Positions 7,985 through 20,371 of a stretch of 64,000 nucleotides of DNA are shown one piece after another. Source of the DNA: Paenarthrobacter nitroguajacolicus (GTDB taxonomy: Bacteria > Actinomycetota > Actinomycetes > Actinomycetales > Micrococcaceae). Both the position numbers and the translations under genes were made by a program. Location: assembly GCF_007786235.1 (NCBI RefSeq), contig NZ_VNFK01000002.1, positions 355,241-419,240 on the forward strand, given 5' to 3'. Within the stretch, counting starts at the first letter, position 1. Each line of letters opens with the position of its first letter. The notes beneath the pieces were generated by a model. The model worked only from the letters and a program-made list of their open reading frames with translations, did not search any database and had not been told where the DNA came from.

Positions 7985-8929
7985 ATGGAAAAAGTGGACA
8001 CCGCGCACTCCCCTGACGGCGCGCAGGCCCCCCATCAATTCTTCAGTGAGTCCCTGCCAGGGCGGACTGTGGCCGCGGACATCGACGTGGACGGCAGCAC
8101 CGTGGCGTATTGGACGTACGAACCGGTTAACGTCAACCCAACAACCCGTACCATCCTGGTCATCCACGGCTTCCGCGGCGACCACCACGGATTACTGCGC
8201 GTGGCGGACCAGCTTCCGGAAATGCGGATCATCATGCCGGACCTGCCGGCCTTTGGAAGCTCGGATCCGTTCGTTGATGACGAGCACACTGTTGAACGCT
8301 ACGGTCGGTTTATCTCCAGCTTCATGGCGGCGCTGGGTTTGGGTCCCAAGACCGTCCTGCTGGGCCACTCCTTCGGTTCGATCGTGACCAGCCACTTTGC
8401 GGCCGCGCATCCACGGGCAATCTACCCCTTGATCTTGATCAACCCCATTGCCGCCCCGGCTCTGGAAGGTCCCAAGGGAATCATGACCAAACTTGCCGTG
8501 CTGTATTACCAGGCCTCCGCCAAACTTCCCCGTCGCGTGGGACTCGCAGTCCTCCGAAACCGTGCGATCGTCCGGGTCATGAGCATCACCATGGCCAAGA
8601 CCAAGGACAAAGCCCTGCGCCGTTTCATCCACGGCCAGCATGACGCCTACTTCAGCGCGTTCTCGGACCGGAAGAGCCTGCTTGAATCCTTCAAAGCCTC
8701 AGTCTCGGGCAACGTGGCCGACGTCGCCGAACAACTGACCCTTCCCGTGCTCCTCATTGCCGGGGAAAAGGATGAGATCGCCACGCTTCCCAACCAGCAC
8801 AAACTCATGGAGCGCCTGCCGGACGCGACGCTGGAAGTCATCCCCGGCGTCGGGCACTTAATCCACTACGAAACGCCGGTCCCGGCGGCAGCAGCCATCC
8901 GCACCTTCCTGGAGGAACACCCCGCGTGA
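7985..8929 (+). CDS. Alpha/beta hydrolase
   Basis: A 314-residue alpha/beta-fold hydrolase. The nucleophile elbow GHSFGS at residues 127-132 gives Ser129; Asp263 (AGEKDEIA) and His291 (GVGHLIHYE) complete the triad, and HGFRG at 61-65 supplies the oxyanion hole. No signal peptide is evident. The ATG follows AGGAAA. Its last codons overlap the next gene by four bases (GTGA), so the two are probably translated together. The substrate is unknown; esterase, lipase or lactonase activity would all fit. Confidence 0.85.
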   Translation: MEKVDTAHSPDGAQAPHQFFSESLPGRTVAADIDVDGSTVAYWTYEPVNVNPTTRTILVIHGFRGDHHGLLRVADQLPEMRIIMPDLPAFGSSDPFVDDEHTVERYGRFISSFMAALGLGPKTVLLGHSFGSIVTSHFAAAHPRAIYPLILINPIAAPALEGPKGIMTKLAVLYYQASAKLPRRVGLAVLRNRAIVRVMSITMAKTKDKALRRFIHGQHDAYFSAFSDRKSLLESFKASVSGNVADVAEQLTLPVLLIAGEKDEIATLPNQHKLMERLPDATLEVIPGVGHLIHYETPVPAAAAIRTFLEEHPA

Positions 8930-10008
8930 AAATTGTCATCGACGCCCGCTTTACCAGGACGGACCACCACGATGGCATCAGCCGCTACGGTTCAAGCCTC
9001 ATAGCCGCAACATCCAAGATCGCCGACGTCACCATGCTGATCAGCGACAAGCGCCAGCTTGCCCTGCTCCCGGACGTCCCGTACGTGTTGGTCAACAGCC
9101 CGCTGTCCCCACTGGAGCTGTTCGTGGCCCGCAAGGTCAACCCCCTTGGTGCCGACGTGGTGGTGTGTCCGATGCAGACCATGGGTACCCTCGGACGCCG
9201 GTACGGTCTGATCCTCACTCTCCACGACCTCATTTACTACGAACACCCGACGCCTCCGGGCTTCCTGCCCGCTCCCGTGCGCCTGCTGTGGCGGCTTTAT
9301 CACAAGGCATTCTGGCCGCAACGGCTCCTGTTGAACCGCGCGGACATTGTGGCCACCATCAGCCGAACCACGGAAGCCTTGATGGCGAAGTACCAGCTGA
9401 CCAAACGTCCCGTGCGGATAGTGGGCAACGCTCCCCAGCCTGGTCAAACACCCCGTGATCCCGGCGCCGGCGCCGACAAGACCCTGCTTTACATGGGTTC
9501 GTTCATGCCATACAAGAACGTGGAAACCATGATCCGGGGCATGGCCGGGCTGCAGGATTACACGCTCCATCTGCTCAGCAGGATCACGCCGCAGCGCAAG
9601 ACGGAATTGGAAGCGATGGTTCCTGAAGGAGCCAAGGTCCAGTTCCACAACGGCGTCACTGATGCGCAGTACGACGAACTCCTGGTCAGGGCCACCGCGC
9701 TGATCAGCCTTTCCCGTGCAGAAGGGTACGGGCTGCCGCTGGTGGAGGCCATGGCACTGGGGACCCCTGTGATTGCCAGCGACATCCCAATCTTCCGTGA
9801 AGTGGGCGGAGACGCCGTCAGTTACGTGGACCCGGAGTCACACACGGAATTCGCGGCTGCTGTGACAGCGCTCGGCGATGACACCCTGTGGCAGCAGCGC
9901 TCCCGCAGGTCAGTGGAACGCGCGTCAGAGTTCAACTGGGACGAGTCTGCACGGCAGCTTCTGGCTGCGGCTGAGGAAGTCGTCGCCTTGCGTCGGAGGA
10001 AGCCGTAG
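8926..10008 (+). CDS. Glycosyltransferase, GT4 family
   Basis: A 360-residue retaining glycosyltransferase with the GT-B fold. The C-terminal donor-binding motif is SRAEGYGLPLVEAMALGTPVIASD-like at about residues 263-286, which includes the EX7E glutamates, and the N-terminus MKIVIDARF is typical for GT4 enzymes. The GTG start overlaps the hydrolase stop by four bases. Donor and acceptor are not predictable. The pairing with a hydrolase hints at glycolipid or exported glycoside metabolism, but this is only inference. It is convergent with priA. Confidence 0.85.
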   Translation: MKIVIDARFTRTDHHDGISRYGSSLIAATSKIADVTMLISDKRQLALLPDVPYVLVNSPLSPLELFVARKVNPLGADVVVCPMQTMGTLGRRYGLILTLHDLIYYEHPTPPGFLPAPVRLLWRLYHKAFWPQRLLLNRADIVATISRTTEALMAKYQLTKRPVRIVGNAPQPGQTPRDPGAGADKTLLYMGSFMPYKNVETMIRGMAGLQDYTLHLLSRITPQRKTELEAMVPEGAKVQFHNGVTDAQYDELLVRATALISLSRAEGYGLPLVEAMALGTPVIASDIPIFREVGGDAVSYVDPESHTEFAAAVTALGDDTLWQQRSRRSVERASEFNWDESARQLLAAAEEVVALRRRKP

Positions 10009-10015
10009 CGCCGGA

Positions 10016-12109
10016 CTAGAGGACATCCACGCCGTCGAGGCGTAGCTGCACCGGCCCTGACGTGCGTTTGGCAGCACTCGCGGCCTTCACAGCCCGCATG
10101 GCACGAGTGGTCTCGGCGGCGTCGGCATAGGGAATGAAGTAAAGCGTCCTGACATCGGCGTCCGCCTCGCCGACGGCCGAGGCGGACGTGTACAGCTGCA
10201 CGGGAGCCGGCCCCGCACTGCGGAGTTTCGAGCCGGACGCCAGCGAGGAGCCGGCCTCGAACGCTTCAGCGAACTGCGCGACGTCGGCTCTCGAGCCGGT
10301 CACGGATGCTACCCGGACCGCTGGGGGTAACTGCAGTTCCTTCCGCAAAGCCAGCTCCCGCGATGCGTAGCCAGGGGCGTCCCACCGCAGCAGTGCTCCC
10401 GTAGCGGCGGTATCGTCAGCAGTGATCACCACGAGGCCGCCGTCCCTGGCGGACTTGACGAGGGAAGCAGCGTTGAACCAGCGGCGTACAGTGTCCTCCC
10501 CGGCCCGCAGGTTCTCCCGCCGCAGAAGTGAATTGCCGTCCAACAGCAAAGCCGCAGCGTAGCCATTGGGCGCCACAGGCTCTGCTCCGACCGTGGCCAC
10601 CACCAGGGCAGGAACATCAGGCACCATGGCTTTGATGTGCTCACCGGAAGAGGTCACTACCGTCTTGCCCGGGAAGGCCCGTCCGAGTTCTTCCGCGGTC
10701 CGCATGACTCCCGCAGCTCCCCTGCGAAGCCTGGTTCCGCTGCAGTGGCTGCAACGCCATTGCGGAGCCGGCGTGGAGCACCAGCGGCAAGCCGGCATGG
10801 CCGAGCTGCTGGAGACGGCCAACGGTCCTTGGCAGGCGTTGCAACGGGCCAATTCACGGCATGTCTCACAGACCAAGGAGGGCGCATATCCGGCCCGGGC
10901 CACCTGCACCAGGACCGGGCCGCGTTCCAGGCCGTGCTTGGCTGCCCGCCAGGCCGCACCAGGCAACCGGGCTATACGGGCCAGGGGGTCCCGTTCCTGT
11001 TCAAAGCTGTCGGCCGTGTTGAGGACACGGGGCACAGTTGAGCGGACAGTGGGACGCGGCGCTTCTATGGGCGCCGCCCACTGCATTTCAACGAGACGTT
11101 GCAGTTCGGTGCTGCGGCTATGGGAAGCCATCAGGCACGCGGCATTCTGCTGTTCGGCGCGGAGCAGCAATACCTCACGGGCGTGCGCGTAGGGCGCGCG
11201 TTGCTCAATGTGGAGGTCGTCGCCATCATCCCAGCACACCACCAGGCCAAGATCCTTGACGGGCGCGTAGGCGGCTGAGCGAGTGCCAATAGCCACTCCG
11301 GCGGCACCGCTCAAAAGCCGCAGGAAGTTCCTGTAGCGCGGAGTCGGGCCATCGTCCGCAGTGAGCCGGGCAACGTCGGAAAGCGGCAGGACTTTGGCCA
11401 AAGCCGCTTCCAGCTGCTCGAGGTCTCGATAATCAGGCACCACCACCACCGCGCCGCGTCCAGAGGACCGGACGGTGGCAACAGCTGAAGCGACGAGGGC
11501 AGGCCAACCCCCAGGGCCGAAACCTTGAAGGGCCGTGAGGACGGCCTTGGGCGAACCGCCACTGGCAAGGTGCTGCAGGTAGGACGCACCGTTGGAGTAC
11601 GCCGCCCAGGCCTGGCCATCAGTGAACGGCTTCAAGTCCCCCACGTCGGCAGTGACATCACCGGCCAATAGTTCCTTCTCCACTTTGGCAACCCGGGGAG
11701 GAACAGCCGTCCGAAGAACATCGCTGAGCGTACCGGCGTACCGGGCAGCGACCGTGCCGGCCAACTCCGAGATGGCAGGAGTCAGGACAGCAACCGGGGA
11801 CACCACTTTGTGCAAAGCCGTCAGCGGGTGGGCTGAATCCGACTCAGCGAGCCGCTCGGTGATGAAACCGTTCAGCTCCTGGCCGTTGAACTTGACCTTA
11901 ACCCGGACGCCGGGAGCCGCTGCCTCGGCGAGTTCGGCGGGAACGCTGTAGTCAAAGGGCCTGTCCAAGTGGGGAACGGACGACTCCAGCACCACGCGGG
12001 CAACGGGTTTGTCTTCCGCCAGCGGTGGTCCGTTGACGGGCAAACGTTCCGGAAAGCCTTGCAGCAGCGAGGGTTGAAGCAATGAAGGCTGGGTCTCGTG
12101 TCCTGCCAT
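10016..12109 (-). CDS. priA: Primosomal protein N' (PriA), actinobacterial type with degenerate helicase motifs
   Basis: Replication-restart protein of 697 residues. The N-terminal DNA-binding domain (about 36-135, RVVLESSVPHLDRPFDYSVP) is standard. The Walker A loop, GVTGSGKT in E. coli, is replaced by QGFGPGGW at 195-202, without the Lys-Thr. The DEEH box is replaced by DDGDD at 294-298. The zinc-binding cysteines are all present (414, 417, 423, 426, 441, 444, 453, 456). It therefore probably binds forks and partner proteins but does not unwind DNA by ATP hydrolysis, as reported for other actinobacterial PriA proteins. It follows metK on the same strand. Confidence 0.92.
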   Translation of the reverse strand: MAGHETQPSLLQPSLLQGFPERLPVNGPPLAEDKPVARVVLESSVPHLDRPFDYSVPAELAEAAAPGVRVKVKFNGQELNGFITERLAESDSAHPLTALHKVVSPVAVLTPAISELAGTVAARYAGTLSDVLRTAVPPRVAKVEKELLAGDVTADVGDLKPFTDGQAWAAYSNGASYLQHLASGGSPKAVLTALQGFGPGGWPALVASAVATVRSSGRGAVVVVPDYRDLEQLEAALAKVLPLSDVARLTADDGPTPRYRNFLRLLSGAAGVAIGTRSAAYAPVKDLGLVVCWDDGDDLHIEQRAPYAHAREVLLLRAEQQNAACLMASHSRSTELQRLVEMQWAAPIEAPRPTVRSTVPRVLNTADSFEQERDPLARIARLPGAAWRAAKHGLERGPVLVQVARAGYAPSLVCETCRELARCNACQGPLAVSSSSAMPACRWCSTPAPQWRCSHCSGTRLRRGAAGVMRTAEELGRAFPGKTVVTSSGEHIKAMVPDVPALVVATVGAEPVAPNGYAAALLLDGNSLLRRENLRAGEDTVRRWFNAASLVKSARDGGLVVITADDTAATGALLRWDAPGYASRELALRKELQLPPAVRVASVTGSRADVAQFAEAFEAGSSLASGSKLRSAGPAPVQLYTSASAVGEADADVRTLYFIPYADAAETTRAMRAVKAASAAKRTSGPVQLRLDGVDVL

Positions 12110-12141
12110 GCTTAAACCTCCAACTCACCGCTAGGTATTAT

Positions 12142-12170
12142 CTGCGCACTTCAACAACTGCGCACTTCAA
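12142..12170. repeat. Tandem 13-nt direct repeat CTGCGCACTTCAA in the priA upstream region
   Basis: The 13-mer occurs at 12142-12154 and 12158-12170, with a period of 16. On the minus strand it lies 33-61 bases before the priA start and overlaps a candidate promoter (a TTGAAG in each copy, with GATAAT just downstream). It could be a pair of activator or repressor sites or a simple tandem duplication. Confidence 0.5.
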
Positions 12171-12176
12171 TAAAGA

Positions 12177-12209
12177 ATGCCCGCAGCGGGACTGACCCGC
12201 TGCGGGCAT
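12177..12209 (-). terminator. Intrinsic terminator after metK
   Basis: ATGCCCGCAGCGGG and its exact complement form a 14-bp stem with a 5-base loop. On the minus strand this is followed by TCTTTATTG. It lies about 75 bases downstream of the metK stop and before the priA promoter region, so it probably ends the large pyr-to-metK transcription block. Confidence 0.8.
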
Positions 12210-12285
12210 CTCTCTGGCTCAAGCCAATCATGGGGCACCGACAAAGTAGTAACCACGTGCTGGAGCCTGCCAAAGCTCGGAAATA

Positions 12286-13515
12286 TCAGGCGTTGAAGTA
12301 TTCCTTCAGGTCAGCCACCCGGTCCAAGCGCTCCCACGTGAAGTCGGGTTCGTCGCGACCGAAGTGACCGTGCGCCGCCGTCTTGGTGTAGATGGGCCGC
12401 TTGAGGTCCAGTGCGTCGATGATGGCACGCGGACGAAGGTCGAAAAGCTCGTCGATGGCTTCGCTGATGCGGGCGGGGTCAACCGTTTCCGTACCGAAAG
12501 TCTCCACGTACGTTCCGACGGGGCGGGCCTGGCCAATGGCGTAGGCAATCTGGATCTCTGCGCGCTTTGCGAGCCCCGCAGCCACCACGTTCTTGGCGAC
12601 CCAGCGCATGGCGTAGGCAGCCGAACGGTCTACCTTGGACGGATCCTTGCCGGAGAAAGCGCCGCCACCGTGACGGGAGAATCCTCCGTATGTGTCCACG
12701 ATGATCTTGCGGCCGGTGAGCCCGGCGTCGCCTACCGGGCCACCAATGACGAAGGCGCCGGCAGGGTTCAGGATATTCGCCGTGCGGGCGATGTCCAGGT
12801 TGGAGGCCGACAACACGGGATCGATCACGTAGCTGGCGAGGTCCGCACGAAGCTGCTCAAGGCTTGCCTCTTCTGCGTGCTGGCTGGAGATGACCACCGT
12901 TTCAACGGATACCGGCCGGTCGCCGTCGTACCCCACCGTGACCTGTGTCTTGCCGTCCGGGCGGAGGTACGCCAACTCGCCGTTCTTGCGGACTTCGGTG
13001 AGCCGCTCCGACAACCGATGGGCAAGCCAGATGGGGGTGGGCATGTACGACGCCGTCTCATCGCTGGCGTAACCGAACATGATGCCCTGGTCGCCCGCGC
13101 CCTGGAGGTCGTAGTCGTCTGCCTGGCGGCCTTCACGAGCTTCCAAGGAGTTGAAGACTCCACCCGCAATGTCATTGGACTGCTGGCCGATGGACACGGA
13201 GACGCCACAACGGGCGCCATCGAAGCCGTTGGCGGACGAGTCATAACCGATGCCCAGGATGGTCTCGCGGACAATCTGCGGAATTTCTACATAAGCGTCG
13301 GTGGTGACCTCACCCGCCACATGGACCAGGCCGGTGGTGGCCATGGTCTCGACGGCGACGCGGGATTCAGGGTCCGCGGCCAGCAGCGCATCAAGGATGG
13401 CGTCGCTGATTTGGTCGCAGATCTTGTCCGGGTGCCCTTCAGTGACCGACTCGGAGGTGAAGAGCCGGAGCTTGGACGGGGTGCCATGGTGTTCATGGTG
13501 CAGCGGTAAAGTCAC
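12286..13515 (-). CDS. metK: S-adenosylmethionine synthetase
   Basis: Makes S-adenosylmethionine from methionine and ATP in the cytosol. The 409-residue protein has the family signatures [16 protein letters not shown] (about 26-41), [12 protein letters not shown] and [19 protein letters not shown]. Nothing is missing. It lies 76 bases downstream of coaBC on the same strand and is followed by a strong terminator. No SAM-responsive riboswitch is visible in the short gap upstream. Confidence 0.98.
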   Translation of the reverse strand: MTLPLHHEHHGTPSKLRLFTSESVTEGHPDKICDQISDAILDALLAADPESRVAVETMATTGLVHVAGEVTTDAYVEIPQIVRETILGIGYDSSANGFDGARCGVSVSIGQQSNDIAGGVFNSLEAREGRQADDYDLQGAGDQGIMFGYASDETASYMPTPIWLAHRLSERLTEVRKNGELAYLRPDGKTQVTVGYDGDRPVSVETVVISSQHAEEASLEQLRADLASYVIDPVLSASNLDIARTANILNPAGAFVIGGPVGDAGLTGRKIIVDTYGGFSRHGGGAFSGKDPSKVDRSAAYAMRWVAKNVVAAGLAKRAEIQIAYAIGQARPVGTYVETFGTETVDPARISEAIDELFDLRPRAIIDALDLKRPIYTKTAAHGHFGRDEPDFTWERLDRVADLKEYFNA

Positions 13516-13591
13516 TCGACCACCTTACTGGGTTGCGGGACAGCGGCATCTTCTGTGTGTCCCTGTGCTAAGAATTCGGGTGTGGGCTCAG

Positions 13592-14848
13592 CTACAAAGC
13601 CGGGAAAACCCGCGTGAGTTCGGCACCCACCCGATCAACGACGGCAGCTGCGACGTCAGCCTTGGAACCAGCGGCCGATTGGGGTTCGGCACCATGGCCG
13701 GACAGGATGACCACAGAGTTGTCGTCCTGTCCGAAGACACGGCCAATCCCCACCTGATTGACCACCAAAAGGTCGCAACCCTTGCGCTTGAGCTTGGCGG
13801 TAGCGTGCTCAAGGACATCGCCCTGGGCATCACCCGTTTCGGCCGCGAAGCCGACAATCAGCTGTTGGCTGCCTTGGGCGTTGCGCCGCTCGACAAGCTC
13901 ATGCAGGATGTCCGGATTCCGGACCAGGCGCACTAACGGGGCGTCCTCGCCGTCCACCTTCTTGATCTTGGTGTCCGAGACTTCTGCCGGACGGAAATCG
14001 GCAACGGCGGCAGCCATGATGACGACGTCCGAATCCACGGCCGCTTTCAGCGCTGCCTCGCGCAGGTCCAGGGCCGATTCAACGCGGACAAGTTCGACGC
14101 CGGCCGGCGGCTGAACGTCCATATGCGCGGCCAGGAAGCGGACCGTTGCTCCGGCGGCCAAAGCGGCCGCAGCCAGAGCGGCACCTTGCTTGCCCGAGGA
14201 ACGATTACCGAGGAAGCGGACGGGATCGAGGGCTTCCCTGGTACCGCCAGCTGAAATGGTCACGATACGTCCGGCCAGGGACGTGTGTGCGGCAGGCAAT
14301 GCCTTCTCCTCGCCACCTGCGGCAGCCTCGGCCAGGGCCATGGCAGCGGCGAAGATGGCTTCGGGTTCCGGCAGGCGGCCGGGACCCGAGTCGGCACCCG
14401 TCAGGCGACCCGAGGCCGGCTCAAGTACCGTCACCCCGCGGCTGCGCAACGTCTCGACATTGGCCTGCGTGGCGGCGTGCTGCCACATTTCCGTGTGCAT
14501 CGCCGGAGCGAAAAGCACCGGGCCGTGCGCCATGAGAAGTGTGTTGGTGAGGAGGTCGCCCGCCTGCCCAGTGGCTGCCTTGGCCAGGAGGTCTGCCGTG
14601 GCGGGAGCAACGACGATCAGATCAGCCTCATGCCCCAAACGGACGTGGTTGACCTTCTCGACGTCGTCGAAGACGCTGTTGCTCACCGGGTTGCCGGAGA
14701 GGGCCTCCCACGTGGCGATCCCGACGAATCGGGTAGCCGCTTCTGTGGGGATGACCGTCACCTTGTGACCGGCTTCAGTAAAAAGCCGGAGGAGCGATGC
14801 AACCTTATAGGCTGCGATCCCTCCCCCGACTCCGAGGACTATGCGCAC
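13592..14848 (-). CDS. coaBC: Bifunctional phosphopantothenoylcysteine decarboxylase / phosphopantothenate-cysteine ligase
   Basis: Two steps of coenzyme A synthesis on one chain of 418 residues. The N-terminal flavin-dependent CoaC domain carries the catalytic His68 (NHVRLGHEAD) and the PAMHTEMW substrate segment (about 115-122). The C-terminal CoaB domain has SAGGTREALDPVRFLGNRSSG and AAVADFRP with the KIKK segment for CTP-dependent ligation. It lies downstream of rpoZ on the same strand, an arrangement common in actinobacteria. Confidence 0.97.
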   Translation of the reverse strand: MRIVLGVGGGIAAYKVASLLRLFTEAGHKVTVIPTEAATRFVGIATWEALSGNPVSNSVFDDVEKVNHVRLGHEADLIVVAPATADLLAKAATGQAGDLLTNTLLMAHGPVLFAPAMHTEMWQHAATQANVETLRSRGVTVLEPASGRLTGADSGPGRLPEPEAIFAAAMALAEAAAGGEEKALPAAHTSLAGRIVTISAGGTREALDPVRFLGNRSSGKQGAALAAAALAAGATVRFLAAHMDVQPPAGVELVRVESALDLREAALKAAVDSDVVIMAAAVADFRPAEVSDTKIKKVDGEDAPLVRLVRNPDILHELVERRNAQGSQQLIVGFAAETGDAQGDVLEHATAKLKRKGCDLLVVNQVGIGRVFGQDDNSVVILSGHGAEPQSAAGSKADVAAAVVDRVGAELTRVFPAL

Positions 14849-14875
14849 GTGACCTCCGTCAACAGGCAGTCAGTT

Positions 14876-15136
14876 TTATTCTGCGGGCTCGATCGGCGTG
14901 GAAACCAAAAGGCCTTCGTTGATCTCGCGGAGGGCGATCGAGAGCGACTTCTCGTTCAGCTTGGTGTCAACCAGCGGTCCAACGTACTCAAACAGGCCCT
15001 CGTGAAGCTGGGCGTAGTAGGCATTGATCTGGCGGGCACGCTTGGCGCCGAAGATCACCAGGCCGTACTTGGAATCGGCAGCCTCAAGCAGCGAATCGAT
15101 CGGCGGGTTGATGATGCCTTCAAGGTTCGTGGACAC
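14876..15136 (-). CDS. rpoZ: RNA polymerase omega subunit
   Basis: Small subunit that helps assemble RNA polymerase by binding beta-prime. The 86 residues begin at GTG ([12 protein letters not shown]), which has GGAG five bases upstream. This is preferred to a longer reading because the family starts here. The core segment [19 protein letters not shown] is characteristic. It lies between gmk and coaBC. Confidence 0.94.
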   Translation of the reverse strand: MSTNLEGIINPPIDSLLEAADSKYGLVIFGAKRARQINAYYAQLHEGLFEYVGPLVDTKLNEKSLSIALREINEGLLVSTPIEPAE

Positions 15137-15176
15137 GAATTCTCCAAATTCTAGCGGGCCAACAAATGCAAGCGCT

Positions 15177-15749
15177 TTAGCGCTCGTGCGGGGTAAGCCC
15201 CATGAGTGAAACAAGCTCGTCCGCTGCCCGGCGAACGTCGTCATTAATGACGGTGTGGTCAAACTCCGGTTCAGCAGCAAGTTCCAGTTTAGCGGTTTCC
15301 AGCCTGCGCTGCTGTTCCTCGGGAGTTTCTGTGCCGCGGCCTACCAGGCGACGGACCATTTCGTCCCAGCTGGGCGGGGCCAGGAACACGAAGTTCGCCT
15401 CCGGGACGGCGGCCTTGACCTGTCGCGCGCCCTGGAGATCGATCTCCAACAAGACTGACTTGCCATCGGCGATGGCCGCGTTAACGGTGCTGCGAAGAGT
15501 GCCATAGCGGTTCTGGCCGTGGACCACGGCCCACTCCAGCAATTCGCCGTCCGCAACCAGCGCGTCGAACTCTTCAGCCGACTTGAAGAAGTAGTGAACC
15601 CCGTCCTTTTCGCCGGGCCGTGCCGCCCGCGTGGTGGCGGAAACCGAGAGCCAAACTTCTGGATAGTTGTCCCTGATGTACGTAGATACGGTTCCCTTGC
15701 CAACGGCAGTGGGGCCTGCAAGGACGGTCAGTCCAGGATTCTTGCTCAC
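15177..15749 (-). CDS. gmk: Guanylate kinase
   Basis: Phosphorylates GMP to GDP using ATP. The 190-residue protein has the P-loop GPTAVGKGT at residues 12-20, the GMP-binding segment [21 protein letters not shown] and the lid region. It sits between mihF and rpoZ, the usual actinobacterial order. The start ATG gives the expected N-terminus just ahead of the P-loop. Confidence 0.96.
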   Translation of the reverse strand: MSKNPGLTVLAGPTAVGKGTVSTYIRDNYPEVWLSVSATTRAARPGEKDGVHYFFKSAEEFDALVADGELLEWAVVHGQNRYGTLRSTVNAAIADGKSVLLEIDLQGARQVKAAVPEANFVFLAPPSWDEMVRRLVGRGTETPEEQQRRLETAKLELAAEPEFDHTVINDDVRRAADELVSLMGLTPHER

Positions 15750-15770
15750 GGATTCCTTCGGGGAGATGCG

Positions 15771-16097
15771 TCAAACGCGTTGCTGGGTATCCATAAAATC
15801 TACCAGCGCCCGGGCCTGGTGGATTCCCAACCCCCGGATGCGCCGGGATCCGGCTATGCCAATTTCCGCCATGATCCCGGCCGCCCTGACGGGGCCAATG
15901 CCCGGCAAAGCCTCCAGCAATTCCACTACCCGCATGCGTGCGATTGCCTCATCAGAGGCACCTGACGAGATCAGCTCCGCAATGCTGACTTCGCCACGCT
16001 TGAGCCGTTCCTTGGCGGCGGCACGCACTGCCCTCGCCTTGGCAGCCTTTTCCAGCGCATCGGAACGCTCTTGCGGTGTCAGCTCTTTAAGGCCCAC
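15771..16097 (-). CDS. mihF: Actinobacterial-type integration host factor
   Basis: Nucleoid-associated DNA-binding protein, unrelated to the HU/IHF fold and typical of Actinobacteria. It has a long basic N-terminal helix (EKAAKARAVRAAAKERLKRG) and a C-terminal helix-two-turn-helix with LLEALPGIGPVRAAGIMAEI and RRIRGLGIHQARAL. I place the start at GTG 16097 because AGGGG lies seven bases upstream. A TTG six bases earlier (16103) would add two residues but has poor spacing. A CRP-type palindrome lies just upstream. Homologues compact DNA and support integration of some phages. Confidence 0.93.
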   Translation of the reverse strand: MGLKELTPQERSDALEKAAKARAVRAAAKERLKRGEVSIAELISSGASDEAIARMRVVELLEALPGIGPVRAAGIMAEIGIAGSRRIRGLGIHQARALVDFMDTQQRV

Positions 16098-16122
16098 TGC
16101 CAAACCCCTGTCAGATCGAGAT

Positions 16123-16138
16123 TGTGATCCAGATCACG
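16123..16138. promoter_or_regulatory. CRP/GlxR-type palindrome upstream of mihF
   Basis: TGTGATCCAGATCACG matches the TGTGA-N6-TCACA pattern except for the last base, and its core GTGATC-CA-GATCAC is a perfect inverted repeat. It lies 26-41 bases upstream of the preferred mihF start, in the 91-base gap after pyrF. cAMP-receptor family regulators of actinobacteria bind such sites; control of mihF here is inferred. Confidence 0.6.
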
Positions 16139-16194
16139 CGGACTGATCCTGAACCTACCGGCAGGGGCGCGGTTGCGCAATGAGGGTTGGCAAC

Positions 16195-17062
16195 TTACTC
16201 CGAGCGAAGCCCATCCAGAGTCTCCTCAGTGGCGCCACGCAGCGCTGCAACGGCAGGACCAGCAGCAAGGATCCCACGGCTGGAAGTGGCCAGGACGCTG
16301 GGATACGCCTCGCCGAAGGTCGCTCGGAGATCTGCCGGCGTAGCGCCCTGGGCACCGAGTCCCGGAGCCAGGATGGCCCCGCGAACGGGACCAAGATCGA
16401 TGTCCAGATCCTCCAGCGCCGAACCAATGGTGGCGCCCACGACCAAGCCAACAGAACCCAGGGCACCTTCATATCGCTTGTTTTCATCGGCAGCTGCGGC
16501 AACGATCCGGCGCGCGACGGAATCGCTTCCCCCAACGTGCTGGACCGATTTTCCTTCAGGGTTGGACGTCAGCGCCAGTACGAACACTCCCCTGCCATAC
16601 TGGGCTGCCAGATCCAACGCCGGGCGAAGCGACTCAAAGCCGAGATAAGGGCTCAGGGTTACAGAGTCCGCAGCCAAGGACGACCCATCGCGGAGCCAGG
16701 CGTCAGCGTAGGCAGCCATGGTGGAGCCGATGTCGCCGCGCTTGGCATCGGCGATACTGAGGACCCCGGCCTCCGCAGACGCGGCCAGTGTCCGCTCCAG
16801 CACGGCCATGCCGGCCGAGCCGTGGCGCTCGTAAAGCGCCACTTGAGGTTTCACCGCGGCAGCGAGCGAAGCTACGGCCTCCACGACTGTCAGCGAGAAG
16901 CGCTCCAGCCCTGCGACGTCGTCGTTCAACCCCCAGTCCGCCAACAACTGCGGATGCGGGTCAATCCCAACGCACAGCGGACCGCGGGAGGCCATGGCGG
17001 CAGCCAGCCGGGAGCCGAAAGACTCCCGGGCCGGCCGGGGCGCTTGCTGCGTTGCTGCGGAC

Positions 17063-17070
<8 letters not shown>
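16195..17070 (-). CDS. pyrF: Orotidine 5'-phosphate decarboxylase
   Basis: Last step of UMP synthesis, decarboxylating OMP. The 291-residue protein belongs to the longer subfamily found in actinobacteria. The catalytic segment DAKRGD is at 108-113 with Lys110, and substrate binding is represented by [11 protein letters not shown] (33-43). The gene overlaps the end of carB by eight bases, so it is translationally coupled to the pyr operon. mihF follows after about 90 bases. Confidence 0.96.

Positions 17071-20370
<3,300 letters not shown>

Positions 20371-20371
<1 letters not shown>

Noticed and set aside
13516..13591. SAM riboswitch upstream of metK
   Set aside because: The gap is only 76 bases and shows no conserved SAM-I, SAM-II or SAM-IV core that I can recognise.
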